Source of the DNA: Aminobacter anthyllidis
Lineage (GTDB): Bacteria > Pseudomonadota > Alphaproteobacteria > Rhizobiales > Rhizobiaceae
DNA: 64,000 nt
Assembly: GCF_018555685.1 (NCBI RefSeq)
Contig: NZ_JAFLWW010000009.1
Coordinates: 158,270 to 222,269, forward strand
Direction: 5' to 3'
Of the stretch, positions 1 to 8,399 are shown piece by piece. The position numbers and the translations under genes were made by a program. Position 1 is the stretch's first letter. Each line of letters opens with the position of its first letter. Under the pieces are notes generated by a model, which did no database searches, was not told the DNA's origin, and saw nothing but the letters and a program-made list of their open reading frames with translations.

Positions 1-196
1 GCCTTGAAAAGCTCTGTCATGTTGGGGCCACAGCTGGTAGTCTCTCCGGAGGTGCACGCCCCATAAATGGCCAGTTACCCCGCACATTCTACTGGTACGA
101 TCATCAGGTTCCGCAACGGAATGGTCGACGTAGCGTCGGCTGCGACCGTTTTTGTGGGTCAGTGAAGTACCCGTGCATCCGGAAAGCGGCATCGAC

Positions 197-1048
197 ATGA
201 ACGATGAGCCTGCCTATGCGCCCCGCAAGTCCGGCATCCGCGTCATGGGCGAGATCTCCTGGGGCACACATATCTGCGTCTTCTACGAAGCGGAACAGGA
301 CCTGCTTGCCACCAACTCTTCCTATTTCGCGGCTGGTCTGGAGGACAACGAATTCTGCATCTGGGCGGTCTCCGATCCGATCGACGCGGAGATGGCGAAG
401 GATGCATTGCGGCAGTCCATCCCCGACATCGATACACGTCTGGTGGCCGGCCAGATGGAGATGATCCCTGCCGCTGACTGGTATCTTCCGGGCGGAGAGT
501 TCGACATGCAGCACATCACCGGCGGCTGGAATGAGAAGCTGCGTTCAGCCTTGGAAAAAGGCTTCGCTGGGATGAGAGTGAGCGGTAACGCATTCTGGAT
601 CGGCACCAGCCACTGGAAGGAGTTTTGCCAATATGAGCATGAACTCGACCGGTCACTGGCGGGTCAGAAGATGGTCGTGCTGTGCACTTATTCCCTGTCG
701 AAAAGCAGGGCCGTGGACCTGCTTGACGTCGCGCGCGCCCACCAATTCACCATCACCCGGCGAAAGGGAGAATGGGAATTTCTAGAAACGCCAGAGCTAC
801 AGGCCGCCAAGCAGGAAGTCAGAAAGCTGAAAGGCGCACTTGATGTCCTCTCGGATGCCGGCCATGCCGCTTTCACGGCCCGCGAGCGTGTCGTGCTCGC
901 CCAAATCGTCAGGGGTTATTCGAGTAAGGAGATTGCCCGCACCTTGGGAATTGCCCCGCGAACGGTCGAGTTTCACAGGGCCAATCTTCTCAAGAAAACC
1001 AACGCACGAAGCACGGTCCACCTCTTGCGCATAGTTCTTGGCGAGTAG
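197..1048 (+). CDS. MEDS-domain LuxR-family transcriptional regulator
   Basis: Predicted cytoplasmic DNA-binding regulator of 283 residues. Residues about 10-175 resemble the MEDS (methanogen/methylotroph DcmR sensory) domain, with the opening motif GTHICVFYE and then NEFCIWAVSDP. Residues 226-283 are a LuxR-type helix-turn-helix (TARERVVLAQIVRGYSSKEI, then a recognition helix around RTVEFHRANLL). The ATG at 197 is chosen because CGGAAAG lies about 11 nt upstream; in-frame TTG (152) and GTG (173) would add 8-15 residues of unlikely sequence. It stands alone, with no linked operon. The ligand cannot be told from sequence; family members have been linked to C1 or light/stress responses, but nothing here decides that. 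Confidence 0.8.
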   Translation: MNDEPAYAPRKSGIRVMGEISWGTHICVFYEAEQDLLATNSSYFAAGLEDNEFCIWAVSDPIDAEMAKDALRQSIPDIDTRLVAGQMEMIPAADWYLPGGEFDMQHITGGWNEKLRSALEKGFAGMRVSGNAFWIGTSHWKEFCQYEHELDRSLAGQKMVVLCTYSLSKSRAVDLLDVARAHQFTITRRKGEWEFLETPELQAAKQEVRKLKGALDVLSDAGHAAFTARERVVLAQIVRGYSSKEIARTLGIAPRTVEFHRANLLKKTNARSTVHLLRIVLGE

Positions 1049-1257
1049 CACAACTCCGGACTTGCTCTTGCGATAGGAAGCTGGACCGGATTTGCGCGGC
1101 GATGAAACAGCACTATGCAATACGTTTCCGGGCAGCCTCAGCGGGTTGAACGTCCGCTATCGCTTCCCGGCAGCCACAAGCTGCGGGTCCGATTCCGGCC
1201 CCAATCGAGACATTCAATAACTCGATACCGAGCATCCGCAAAACAACCTTGCGCCCC

Positions 1258-2502
1258 CTACGCCCTCTCCTCCCAAACCCTCGCCAGCTCTACGATCGTC
1301 TTCACCGCCTTTTCCATGTCCTGGCGGCTGACCCATTCGAGGGGGGAGTGGAAGGCGTGGCCGCCGGCGAAGATGTTGGGGCATGGCAGGCCCATGAACG
1401 ACAGGCGCGAGCCGTCGGTGCCGCCGCGGATGCTGCCGCGCACCGGCTCCATGCCGGCGCGGCGGACGGCTTCGAGCGCGTTTTCGACGATCTCGGGGTG
1501 GCGGTCGAGCACCACCTTCATGTTGCGGTACTGCTCCTTGACCGTGAAGGCGTAAGACGAGCCGGGATAGGCTTGGAGGACGTCCCTGACGGTATCTTCG
1601 AGCATCTGCTCCTTGGCGGCGAGGCCTGCCTCGGTGAAGTCGCGCACGATCAGGCTGAGCGAGGCCTTTTCCATCGAGCCCGACAGGGCGGTGGGGTGGA
1701 GGAAGCCTTCGCGGCCCTCGGTGGTTTCGGGCGCCATGTCCTTGGGCAGCCGGTCGACGATGGCGCCGACAATCTTGATGGCGTTTTCCATGCGGCCCTT
1801 GGCGAAGCCGGGGTGGATGGCGACGCCCGAAATGGCGATGTCGACGCCGTCGGCCGAAAAGGTCTCGTCCTCGATATGGCCGGCGGTTTCGCCATCCATG
1901 GTGTAGGCGAAAGTGGCGCCGAGCTTGGCGAAGTCGACCTTGTCGACGCCACGGCCGATCTCCTCGTCTGCGGTAAACAGCAGCTTGACCGCGCCGTGCT
2001 TGATGTCGGGATTGGCGATGAGGAACTGCGCTGCCGTCATGATCTCGGCGATGCCGGCCTTGTCGTCGGCGCCGAGCAGCGTGGTGCCGTCTGATGTGAC
2101 GATGTCATTGCCGATCTGGTTGGCAAGCTCGGGGTGATCGGTGACGCGGATGACCTGCTGCGGGTCGCCTGAAAGCCGGATGTCGCCGCCGGCGTAGTTG
2201 CGCAGGATCTGCGGCTTGACGTTGGTACCGGTGAAATCGGGCGCGGTGTCCATGTGCGAGCAGAAGCAGATGACCGGCACCTGCTTGTCGGTGTTGGCGG
2301 GCACCGTGGCGTAGACATAGCCGTGCTCGTCGAGATGGGCGTCGGCGAGGCCGATCGCCAGAAGCTCCTCGACGAGCAGGCGGCCGAGGTTCTTCTGCTT
2401 TTCGGTCGAGGGCTGGGTCGAAGAGCTCGCATCGGACTGGGTGTCGATGACGACGTAGCGGAGGAAGCGGTCGAGCACGGTGTCGGTGGTCGTGGCGGTC
2501 AT
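1258..2502 (-). CDS. pepT: Peptidase T (tripeptide aminopeptidase)
   Basis: Zinc metallopeptidase of family M20B that removes N-terminal residues from tripeptides in the cytoplasm. The metal-site motifs are in order: SHMDTAPD (His near residue 83), GADDKAGIAE, FTADEEIGRG with the catalytic Glu pair, TMDGE, and the C-terminal GGHAFHSPLE histidine. The 414-residue length fits the family (about 410). ATG 2502 is preferred over an in-frame TTG 12 nt upstream because GGAG sits 6 nt before it. It is a single gene, convergent with the MEDS regulator. All key residues appear intact. Confidence 0.95.
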   Translation of the reverse strand: MTATTTDTVLDRFLRYVVIDTQSDASSSTQPSTEKQKNLGRLLVEELLAIGLADAHLDEHGYVYATVPANTDKQVPVICFCSHMDTAPDFTGTNVKPQILRNYAGGDIRLSGDPQQVIRVTDHPELANQIGNDIVTSDGTTLLGADDKAGIAEIMTAAQFLIANPDIKHGAVKLLFTADEEIGRGVDKVDFAKLGATFAYTMDGETAGHIEDETFSADGVDIAISGVAIHPGFAKGRMENAIKIVGAIVDRLPKDMAPETTEGREGFLHPTALSGSMEKASLSLIVRDFTEAGLAAKEQMLEDTVRDVLQAYPGSSYAFTVKEQYRNMKVVLDRHPEIVENALEAVRRAGMEPVRGSIRGGTDGSRLSFMGLPCPNIFAGGHAFHSPLEWVSRQDMEKAVKTIVELARVWEERA

Positions 2503-2672
2503 GGCGGGCTCCAATGCATCGGCGATGCACTGCTATAGCCGCCCGGGCGGGTGCCGTGAACGGGTTTCGCGCCTGCTATGGCCGCTGTCCGCGCGATCGG
2601 CGCGCTCTGGCCCAAGGCGCGCCCGGCGGGCCGGGCGCTTCACCAGACGCTTCCGGGCGACGTGCCTGCGCC

Positions 2673-3626
2673 TCAGCGCGGCGCTGTGCTGTTGTTAACG
2701 ATGGCCGGGATGACGATGCCCCAGTCGTCCTCGTGCAGCTCGTGGCCGCCGCCGTCGACAACGAGATAGGTCGAACCCGCGACCGTGTCGGCGATCGCCT
2801 TGCCGTGGACGATCGGGAAAATCGGGTCGGCGGTGCCGTGGATGACCGCAAGCGGCACCTTGAGGCCGGGAAGCTTGCCCTTCACCGCCTCGCCGCCGGT
2901 GAGCATGAAATGGTTGGTCGCCGAGAGATAACCGCCCGAGCGGTCATGGTCGCGCTCGATGAAGGCGCGGGTCTTCGCCGCATCATGCGGATGGGCAGTG
3001 CTTGCGATCACCCGGGCCTCGCCGGCAATGAAGCCGGTCGCCTGGGCGCGGTCCGACCAGTCGACGCCCTCGCCCGTCGCGGCATGCTCCATGTAGCTGG
3101 GCGTGGGCGGCGGCAGGTCGAGATCGAGGCCGATGGGCGTCGTCGACACCAGGGTCAGCGAGGCGACGCGGCCAGGCGACGACAGCGCCAGGATCTGGGC
3201 GATCATGCCACCCAGCGACATGCCGACGACATGGGCCTTTGCGATGCCGTAGGCGTCGAGCACGGCGATGGCGTCGGTCGCCATGTCGTCCATCGAATAG
3301 GGCGGCTTGCCGGGCGCGAACTTGGTCGACAGGCCGGTGTCGCGGTTGTCGTACCGGATGACATAGCGGCCGCTGGCAGCGATGCGGCGGCAGAAATCTT
3401 CCGGCCACCACAGCATCGAGGCCATGGCGCCCATGATCAAAAGCACCGGCGGCGCCGAGGGGTCGCCAAAGGCCTCGGTGGCGATCTCGACGCCATTGGC
3501 GCGGACGGTCCTGGTGGTGGTTTCGCTGGCCATCGCCTTGCTCCTGAGGGTTGCGCCAACGACGGCAATTGCTGCTGCGGAAAGCAGGAAGCGGCGCCGG
3601 CTGGTCGTTGTGGTGTCGTTCGACAT
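2673..3626 (-). CDS. Exported alpha/beta-fold hydrolase with Tat signal
   Basis: A 317-residue alpha/beta hydrolase. The N terminus has a twin-arginine signal (SRRRFLLSAAAIAVVG) followed by AMA before the mature part, so it is probably exported folded to the periplasm. The oxyanion region is LIMGAMASML, the nucleophile elbow is GMSLGG (Ser about residue 148), and a late GGGHELHEDDW supplies the likely catalytic His. It is closest in style to pimeloyl-ester or haloperoxidase-like esterases; the substrate is unknown. It is divergent from a GlxA-type AraC regulator starting at 3737, with about 110 bp between the starts, which suggests that the regulator controls it (inference). Confidence 0.85.
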   Translation of the reverse strand: MSNDTTTTSRRRFLLSAAAIAVVGATLRSKAMASETTTRTVRANGVEIATEAFGDPSAPPVLLIMGAMASMLWWPEDFCRRIAASGRYVIRYDNRDTGLSTKFAPGKPPYSMDDMATDAIAVLDAYGIAKAHVVGMSLGGMIAQILALSSPGRVASLTLVSTTPIGLDLDLPPPTPSYMEHAATGEGVDWSDRAQATGFIAGEARVIASTAHPHDAAKTRAFIERDHDRSGGYLSATNHFMLTGGEAVKGKLPGLKVPLAVIHGTADPIFPIVHGKAIADTVAGSTYLVVDGGGHELHEDDWGIVIPAIVNNSTAPR

Positions 3627-3736
3627 TTCGGTCTCCTCGCGCCCGTTGGGCGGCTTGGATGGACACTAGGGGTGTCGAAGTCGGCTCGCGAGAGCGATAC
3701 TGGACAAAAACAAGGCATACGTGCCACTCATGGTGC

Positions 3737-4753
3737 ATGAATGCACAAGCCGAACCTCTCCGCATCAGCCTGCTTGCCTTGCCGCAGACGACACCGGCGG
3801 CGGTGTACGGACTGTTCGAGGTGCTGTCGGCGGTGGGCTCGATCTGGGACCGGCTGACCGGGCAGCAGACAAGGGCACGGCGCATCTCAACCGAGATCGT
3901 GGCAGGGCGCAAGGAGGCGTTCACCTGCGCCATCGGCACGCCGATCCAGCCGCATGCGACGTTCGCCGACACCAAGAGCACCGACGTGGTGATCGTCACC
4001 GACCTGGCGCTGCCGCTCGACGGCGACGCTGCGGGCGGCTGGACCGACGAGATGGCCTGGGTGCGGGCGCAGCTGGATGCGGGCGCGACCATCTGCTCGG
4101 TCTGCACCGGCTCGATCTTTCTCGCCGAGGCCGGCCTGCTTGACGGCAAGGACGCGGCCTCGCACTGGATCGCCGCCGACATCTTCCGCGACCGCTACCC
4201 CCGGGTGAAGTTCCGGCCCGAGCGCATCGTCTGCGACATGGATCCCGAGGGACGGCTGATCACCACCGGTGGTGCGTCGTCATGGGAAGACCTCGCGTTG
4301 CACCTGATCGCCCGCTACAGCGGCAAGGAGGAAGCCGCACGCATCGCAAAAGTATTCCTGCTCGGCGACCGCAGCGACGGCCAGCTGCCCTTCGCCGCGA
4401 TGGCGAAGCCGAGGCGTCACGAGGACGCGGCGATCGGCAACTGCCAGGTCTGGATCGCCGACAATTACGCCGCCGCCAACCCGGTGACGCGCATGGTCGC
4501 CGAAAGCGGCCTGCCAGAGCGCACCTTCAAGCGCCGCTTCAAGGCGGCGACCGGCTACACGCCTGTCGACTATGTCCAGAGCCTGCGCATTGAGGAGGCC
4601 AAGCAGATGCTGGAGGCCACCACCGAGGCCACAGACGCGATCGCCGAGACGGTCGGCTACGAGGACCCGGCGTTCTTCCGGCGGCTGTTCCGGCGCCACA
4701 CCGGCATCACGCCGGCGCAGTATCGGCAGCGGTTTCGCATGAGGCGACCGTAG
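3737..4753 (+). CDS. GlxA-family AraC-type transcriptional regulator
   Basis: A 338-residue regulator. Residues about 8-180 form a DJ-1/PfpI-like (GATase1-like) domain with the elbow CSVCTGSIFLAEAGLL. Residues about 230-335 contain two AraC-type helix-turn-helices (ESGLPERTFKRRFKAATG, then TVGYEDPAFFRRLFRRHTG). The ATG at 3737 is chosen because the protein starts cleanly before LRISLLALP; the open frame continues upstream but would overlap the divergent hydrolase gene. Its ligand is unknown. Its position next to the exported hydrolase suggests a local regulator-target pair. Confidence 0.88.
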   Translation: MNAQAEPLRISLLALPQTTPAAVYGLFEVLSAVGSIWDRLTGQQTRARRISTEIVAGRKEAFTCAIGTPIQPHATFADTKSTDVVIVTDLALPLDGDAAGGWTDEMAWVRAQLDAGATICSVCTGSIFLAEAGLLDGKDAASHWIAADIFRDRYPRVKFRPERIVCDMDPEGRLITTGGASSWEDLALHLIARYSGKEEAARIAKVFLLGDRSDGQLPFAAMAKPRRHEDAAIGNCQVWIADNYAAANPVTRMVAESGLPERTFKRRFKAATGYTPVDYVQSLRIEEAKQMLEATTEATDAIAETVGYEDPAFFRRLFRRHTGITPAQYRQRFRMRRP

Positions 4754-4824
4754 CGGCTGGCCCTTCCCTTCATCCAGTCCCGCCGTCATCATCCAGCGCG
4801 GACCAGCCTGCGGAGGAGCGATGC

Positions 4825-5499
4825 ATGGACTTCATGCGACTGCTGAAATCGATCGAGGAACTGCTCTACGAAGTCGTGTCGTGGCTGCTGTTTTACCCGC
4901 TGACGATGTGGCGGGCATTGCGCGATCCCGACAAGATGATGCGCTACGCCAATGTCGAGCTGTCCGACGACGTGGACGAGCAGTACCAGGACACGATGAG
5001 CCCGCCGATGTTCCTGCTGCTGACGCTGCTGATCGTGCACGGCCTGGAGCTCGGCTTCATCAACGATCGTTCCTGGGTGGCACCATCGATGCTCGCCAGC
5101 GACTCCAACCTTCTGATCTTTCGCGCCGTCATCTTCAGCATCTTCCCGCTGCTGATGGCGGTGAAGCTGCTGCGCTTTCGCGGCGCCCGGATCGACCGGG
5201 CAACCTTGAAGCCGCCGTTCTACAGCCAGTGCTATGTCGCGGCACCCTTTGCCCTCGGCGTCAGCCTGGCGGGCGTGGTGTGGCGCGTCCACAACAGCAC
5301 CGCCAGCGTCGCGGCGCTGCTGCTGCTGGTCGTTGCCATCGTCTGGTACGTGGCGGTGGAGACGCGCTGGTTTGCCCGCAATCTCGACCTTGGTCTTGGC
5401 CGAGCGCTGCTCAGTGTCGTTGTCACCGTGCTGCAAGGCGTGGCAGCCATCCTGATCGTCGGCATGGCCATCGCCCTGACGCAGGTGTCGGGGAGTTAG
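4825..5499 (+). CDS. Hypothetical integral membrane protein
   Basis: A 224-residue protein of unrecognised family. A short amphipathic N terminus (FMRLLKSIEELLYEVVSW) is followed by a charged loop (residues 35-55) and about five hydrophobic segments: MFLLLTLLIVHGLELGF, then segments near 95, 135, 160 and 195. Its layout recalls Yip1-like permease-type proteins, but the resemblance is only general. The start is well set: GGAGGAG lies 6 nt before ATG 4825, while the out-of-frame ATG at 4821 is not used. It follows the GlxA regulator by 71 bp and may be independent. Confidence 0.75.
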   Translation: MDFMRLLKSIEELLYEVVSWLLFYPLTMWRALRDPDKMMRYANVELSDDVDEQYQDTMSPPMFLLLTLLIVHGLELGFINDRSWVAPSMLASDSNLLIFRAVIFSIFPLLMAVKLLRFRGARIDRATLKPPFYSQCYVAAPFALGVSLAGVVWRVHNSTASVAALLLLVVAIVWYVAVETRWFARNLDLGLGRALLSVVVTVLQGVAAILIVGMAIALTQVSGS

Positions 5500-5573
5500 C
5501 GCAACAACCATCGCCGTCGCGGTATGCCGGCCACTTGCCGCCACCCCGCGACGTGTTGCCTGCGACGGTTGAG

Positions 5574-5816
5574 CTAGCGCATCGATTGCAGTTTGGTCAT
5601 GAGTCCGGCCTCGACCTCGAGGCTGGCAATGTCATCGACAACAGGATAGCCGATGTCCTTCATCTGCTCCGGGCTGAGTGCGGCGATGATCCGCCGGCTC
5701 TGGGCGCGGCGGTACCACGCCTCGGCTGCCGCGATGCGGCGAGCGGTTGCCTGGAGGAACCGGATCGTCAGATCCGCCGTCTGCTGTCCGTGGCTGGAAT
5801 GCACTGAGTAAGCCAT
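5574..5816 (-). CDS. Small DUF1127 (YjiS-like) protein
   Basis: An 80-residue basic protein with the C-terminal DUF1127 signature RRIIAALSPEQMKDIGYPV (residues about 40-58), followed by a short acidic tail. Such proteins are common in rhizobia; in relatives small DUF1127 proteins affect RNA turnover and phosphate or carbon metabolism, but the function of this one is not known. ATG 5816 is chosen over an upstream ATG because GGGAGG sits 5 nt before it. Confidence 0.75.
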   Translation of the reverse strand: MAYSVHSSHGQQTADLTIRFLQATARRIAAAEAWYRRAQSRRIIAALSPEQMKDIGYPVVDDIASLEVEAGLMTKLQSMR

Positions 5817-6042
5817 CTCGGCCTCCCGTCTACTGACATGACCCGGCAAGCTTGCCATGCAGGCGTGAGTACAGCGTATCAGGCGCGTGAACGGGGCGTA
5901 TTAAAGTGCCGCCCCCCGGCGCTTGATCTCGATCAATGCGATCCGCGGCACGTTATGCAGCTTTGGTTGGCAACCTGCCGTGACTTGCGTCCAAAACACT
6001 GCGTGGCGCGGTAAGGTGCGGCGCCATGCGAGGGAGGAAGCG

Positions 6043-6840
6043 ATGGCTGACATAGGCAACAAGGCGGGCGGCAAGCGGCCGGGCGCACTGCCTGAGATTC
6101 GGGCGCTGACCGTCGACGACATCAGGCAAAGCCTGTCGAAGGGTGCAGCCGATTTCGCCAACTGCCCCATCATCGGGCTCGTCATCGCACTGGTCTTCGT
6201 CGTCATCGGCCTGGCCATCACCACCTCGCTTCTGGTGCTGCACAAGCCCTGGCTGATCTATCCCTTCGCCATCGGCTTTCCCCTTGTCGGGCCCTTCGCG
6301 GCCGTGGGCCTCTACGAGGTGAGTCGCAGGCTTGAGGCCGGGCAGGTGCCGACGCCTGGAGAGGTCCTGAAGGTGATCTGGGCCCAGCGCCGCCGCGAAG
6401 TGTCGTGGATGGCCTTCGTCATGCTGTTCGTGTTCTGGGTCTGGATGTACCAGATCAGGCTGCTGATGGCGCTGATCCTCGGCCGCATGTCCTATGCCAC
6501 GCTCGACCGCTTCGCCGATCTCGTGCTGACCACCCCCGAAGGCTGGATCTTCCTCGGTCTCGGCCACGTCGAGGGTGCCGCGCTGGCGCTGGTGCTGTTT
6601 TCGATCACCGTGATCTCGATACCGATGCTGCTCGACCGCGAGGTCGACTTCATCACCGCCATGCTGACCTCGATCCGGACAGTGCTTGCGAGCCCGCTGG
6701 TCATGCTCGGTTGGGGTCTGGTGGTCACCTTGATGGTGCTGGCCGCCTGCGTGCCGTTCTTCCTTGGCCTGCTGGTGGCGCTGCCGGTGCTCGGCCACGC
6801 CACCTGGCACCTCTACCGCCGCGCCGTGGTGAGCGACTGA
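6043..6840 (+). CDS. DUF2189 integral membrane protein
   Basis: A 265-residue membrane protein matching the DUF2189 family. A hydrophilic N terminus contains the family-like phrase LTVDDIRQSLSKGAADF, followed by about six transmembrane segments (near residues 43-65, 72-92, 125-150, 180-205 and 220-250). The ATG at 6043 is preceded by AGGGAGGAAG with good spacing; the open frame upstream of it lacks a ribosome site. Function unknown. A GC-rich hairpin follows the stop codon. Confidence 0.8.
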   Translation: MADIGNKAGGKRPGALPEIRALTVDDIRQSLSKGAADFANCPIIGLVIALVFVVIGLAITTSLLVLHKPWLIYPFAIGFPLVGPFAAVGLYEVSRRLEAGQVPTPGEVLKVIWAQRRREVSWMAFVMLFVFWVWMYQIRLLMALILGRMSYATLDRFADLVLTTPEGWIFLGLGHVEGAALALVLFSITVISIPMLLDREVDFITAMLTSIRTVLASPLVMLGWGLVVTLMVLAACVPFFLGLLVALPVLGHATWHLYRRAVVSD

Positions 6841-6842
6841 CG

Positions 6843-6886
6843 CCCTCTCCCCCCATCCTTCGACACGCTCGGGAGGGGGGAGAGGC
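6843..6886. terminator. GC-rich hairpin between convergent genes
   Basis: The arms CCCTCTCCCCCC and GGGGGGAGAGG flank an 18-20 nt loop containing CCTTCGACACGCTC. It lies between the ends of the DUF2189 gene and the convergent AhpD-like gene, so it could end transcripts from either side, though it lacks a clear T run. The loop resembles the sequence CCTTCGACAGGCTCAGG at 15992-16008, so it may instead be a dispersed repeat. Confidence 0.4.
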
Positions 6887-6923
6887 AATGGATGAGAACG
6901 CGACGGATGGTGCCGATCGAGAC

Positions 6924-7382
6924 TCAGTTCCAGGCGGCGCCCGCCACCTGGCGGACCGCGGCGTTGAGGCGGTTCCAGACATTGATCGCCGCAATGGCGA
7001 GCAGCAGCGCCGAGATCGCCTTCTCATCGTAGTAGCGTGTGGCCTCTTCCCAGACGTCGTCCGGCACCGGGTCGGACTTGTCGGCGATGCGGGTGACGGC
7101 TTCGGTAAGCGCCAGCGCGGCGCGCTCGGCCGGCGTGAACCAGGGCGTGTCGCGCCAGGCGGCCACGGCAAAGATGCGGTCGTCCTTCTCGCCCAGCTTC
7201 CTGAGTTCGAGCGAGTGCATGTGGACGCAGACGCTGCAGCTGTTGATCTGGCTGGCGCGCAGGTGGACCAGCTTGCGCGTCACCTCGGACAGGCCGTCCT
7301 TTTCGGTCGCCTTGTTGAGCGCAAACAGCGCCTGCATGGCATCGGGAAGCAGGATGGCGGGGTTGGTCATACGAGCTTGCAT
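6924..7382 (-). CDS. AhpD-like carboxymuconolactone decarboxylase family protein
   Basis: A 152-residue protein of the CMD/AhpD superfamily. It has the redox motif SCSVCVHMHS (CxxC plus His, residues about 53-62), then AWRDTPWFTPAERAALALTEAVT, typical of alkylhydroperoxidase-like members that reduce peroxides or act on small electrophiles. ATG 7382 begins MQARMTNPAIL; longer in-frame starts run into the promoter region. It is divergent from an ECF41-type sigma factor, a pairing known for that sigma group, and a minus-strand ECF41-like promoter is visible at 7499-7525. Confidence 0.9.
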   Translation of the reverse strand: MQARMTNPAILLPDAMQALFALNKATEKDGLSEVTRKLVHLRASQINSCSVCVHMHSLELRKLGEKDDRIFAVAAWRDTPWFTPAERAALALTEAVTRIADKSDPVPDDVWEEATRYYDEKAISALLLAIAAINVWNRLNAAVRQVAGAAWN

Positions 7383-7463
7383 CGGAATTCTCCTCGAAAT
7401 CTCAGTTGTTGTTCCGGCTTTACGCCTCACGTTATTGACGCCGCTGCCCCCGAACCGGTCTCG

Positions 7464-7490
7464 TGTCACATCGGCCGGGATTCGTTCGTC
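7464..7490 (+). promoter_or_regulatory. ECF41-type promoter of the sigma factor gene
   Basis: TGTCACA at 7464-7470 is followed by exactly 16 bases and CGTC at 7487-7490. This is an exact match to the ECF41 consensus TGTCACA-N16-CGTC as I recall it from published work on the group. It points at the sigma gene starting at 7527, so autoregulation is expected. The predicted start of transcription is near 7496. Confidence 0.8.
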
Positions 7491-7498
7491 ATGGCCTT

Positions 7499-7525
7499 GA
7501 CGAAACAGCAGCAGGGAATGTGACT
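7499..7525 (-). promoter_or_regulatory. Divergent ECF41-like promoter of the AhpD-like gene
   Basis: Read on the minus strand, AGTCACA (7525-7519) is followed by 16 bases (7518-7503) and CGTC (7502-7499). This matches TGTCACA-N16-CGTC at 10 of 11 defined positions with exact spacing. It faces the AhpD-like gene (start 7382) and ends one base before the sigma start codon. Confidence 0.7.
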
Positions 7526-7526
7526 G

Positions 7527-8399
7527 ATGAACGAAGAAATTTTTCTGGCCGATCGATTTGCCGCCAATCGCGGGCATTTGCGCGCCGTGGCCTACCGTAT
7601 GCTGGGCTCGGCCAGCGAGGCCGAGGATGCGGTGCAGGAGGCCTGGCTGCGCCTGGCGCGCACTGACGCGCAGGAGATCGACAATCTATCGGGATGGCTG
7701 ACGACCGTGGTGGCACGCGTCTGCCTCGACATGCTGCGCCAGCGCAAGTCACGGCGTGAGGAGCAGCTCGAAACCGAAGGGCCCGACGAAGTTGCCGACG
7801 AAGCCCCTGCCGTCGATCCCGAGCGCGAGCTGGCAATGGCCGATGCCGTGGGCCTGGCTCTGCTTGTGGTGTTGGAGAAGCTGGCGCCGGCCGAGCGCAT
7901 CGCCTTCGTGCTGCACGACATGTTCGACCTGTCCTTCGACGACATCGCACCCATCGTCGAGCGAACGCCGGTTGCGGCACGGCAGCTGGCGAGCCGGGCC
8001 CGGCGCCGGGTCCAGGGCAGCGACGAGGCTCGTGCGCCCGACCGTACGCGCCAGCGACAGGTTGTCGACGCGTTTCTCGCGGCATCGCGCGGCGGCGATT
8101 TCGCCGGCCTGCTGGCCGTGCTCGACCCTGATGTGGTGTTCCGCGCCGACGCTGTCGCTGCCCAGCTGGGCGCGGTGGCCGAACTGCGCGGCGCGCAGGC
8201 CGTGGCGCAAAGCTTCAAGGGCCGGGCGCAAGGCGCGCTGCCGGCACTTGTCGACGGCGCCATCGGCCTGCTGGTCGCGCCGATGGGCAAGCTCCGCGTC
8301 GTGCTGATGCTCAAGCTCGACGGCGACAGGATCGTCGGCATCGACGCCGTCGCCGATCCGGACCGGCTGGGGCAGCTGGATCTGGTCCTGCTCGATTAG
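7527..8399 (+). CDS. ECF41-type sigma factor with fused SnoaL-like domain
   Basis: A 290-residue extracytoplasmic-function sigma factor. Region 2 (residues about 8-75) includes AYRMLGSASEAEDAVQEAWLR and WLTTVVARVCLDMLRQR. Region 4 (about 115-165) has the helix-turn-helix FDDIAPIVERTPVAARQLAS. Residues about 172-290 are a SnoaL-2/NTF2-like extension, typical of ECF41, that regulates the factor in place of an anti-sigma protein; the late DAVADPDRLGQL resembles the conserved NPDKL-like tail. It is divergent from the AhpD-like gene, and both genes carry ECF41-type promoters. Confidence 0.93.
   Translation: MNEEIFLADRFAANRGHLRAVAYRMLGSASEAEDAVQEAWLRLARTDAQEIDNLSGWLTTVVARVCLDMLRQRKSRREEQLETEGPDEVADEAPAVDPERELAMADAVGLALLVVLEKLAPAERIAFVLHDMFDLSFDDIAPIVERTPVAARQLASRARRRVQGSDEARAPDRTRQRQVVDAFLAASRGGDFAGLLAVLDPDVVFRADAVAAQLGAVAELRGAQAVAQSFKGRAQGALPALVDGAIGLLVAPMGKLRVVLMLKLDGDRIVGIDAVADPDRLGQLDLVLLD

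Noticed and set aside
1135..1206. tRNA-like sequence with GCGGGTCCGATTCCGGC resembling a T arm
   Set aside because: The T loop lacks the usual TTC, the stem has a mismatch, and no acceptor or anticodon arms pair; at best a relic.
3721..3740. Operator-like TGCCAC/GGTGCA repeat just before the GlxA regulator start
   Set aside because: The halves are not reverse complements; too weak to report.
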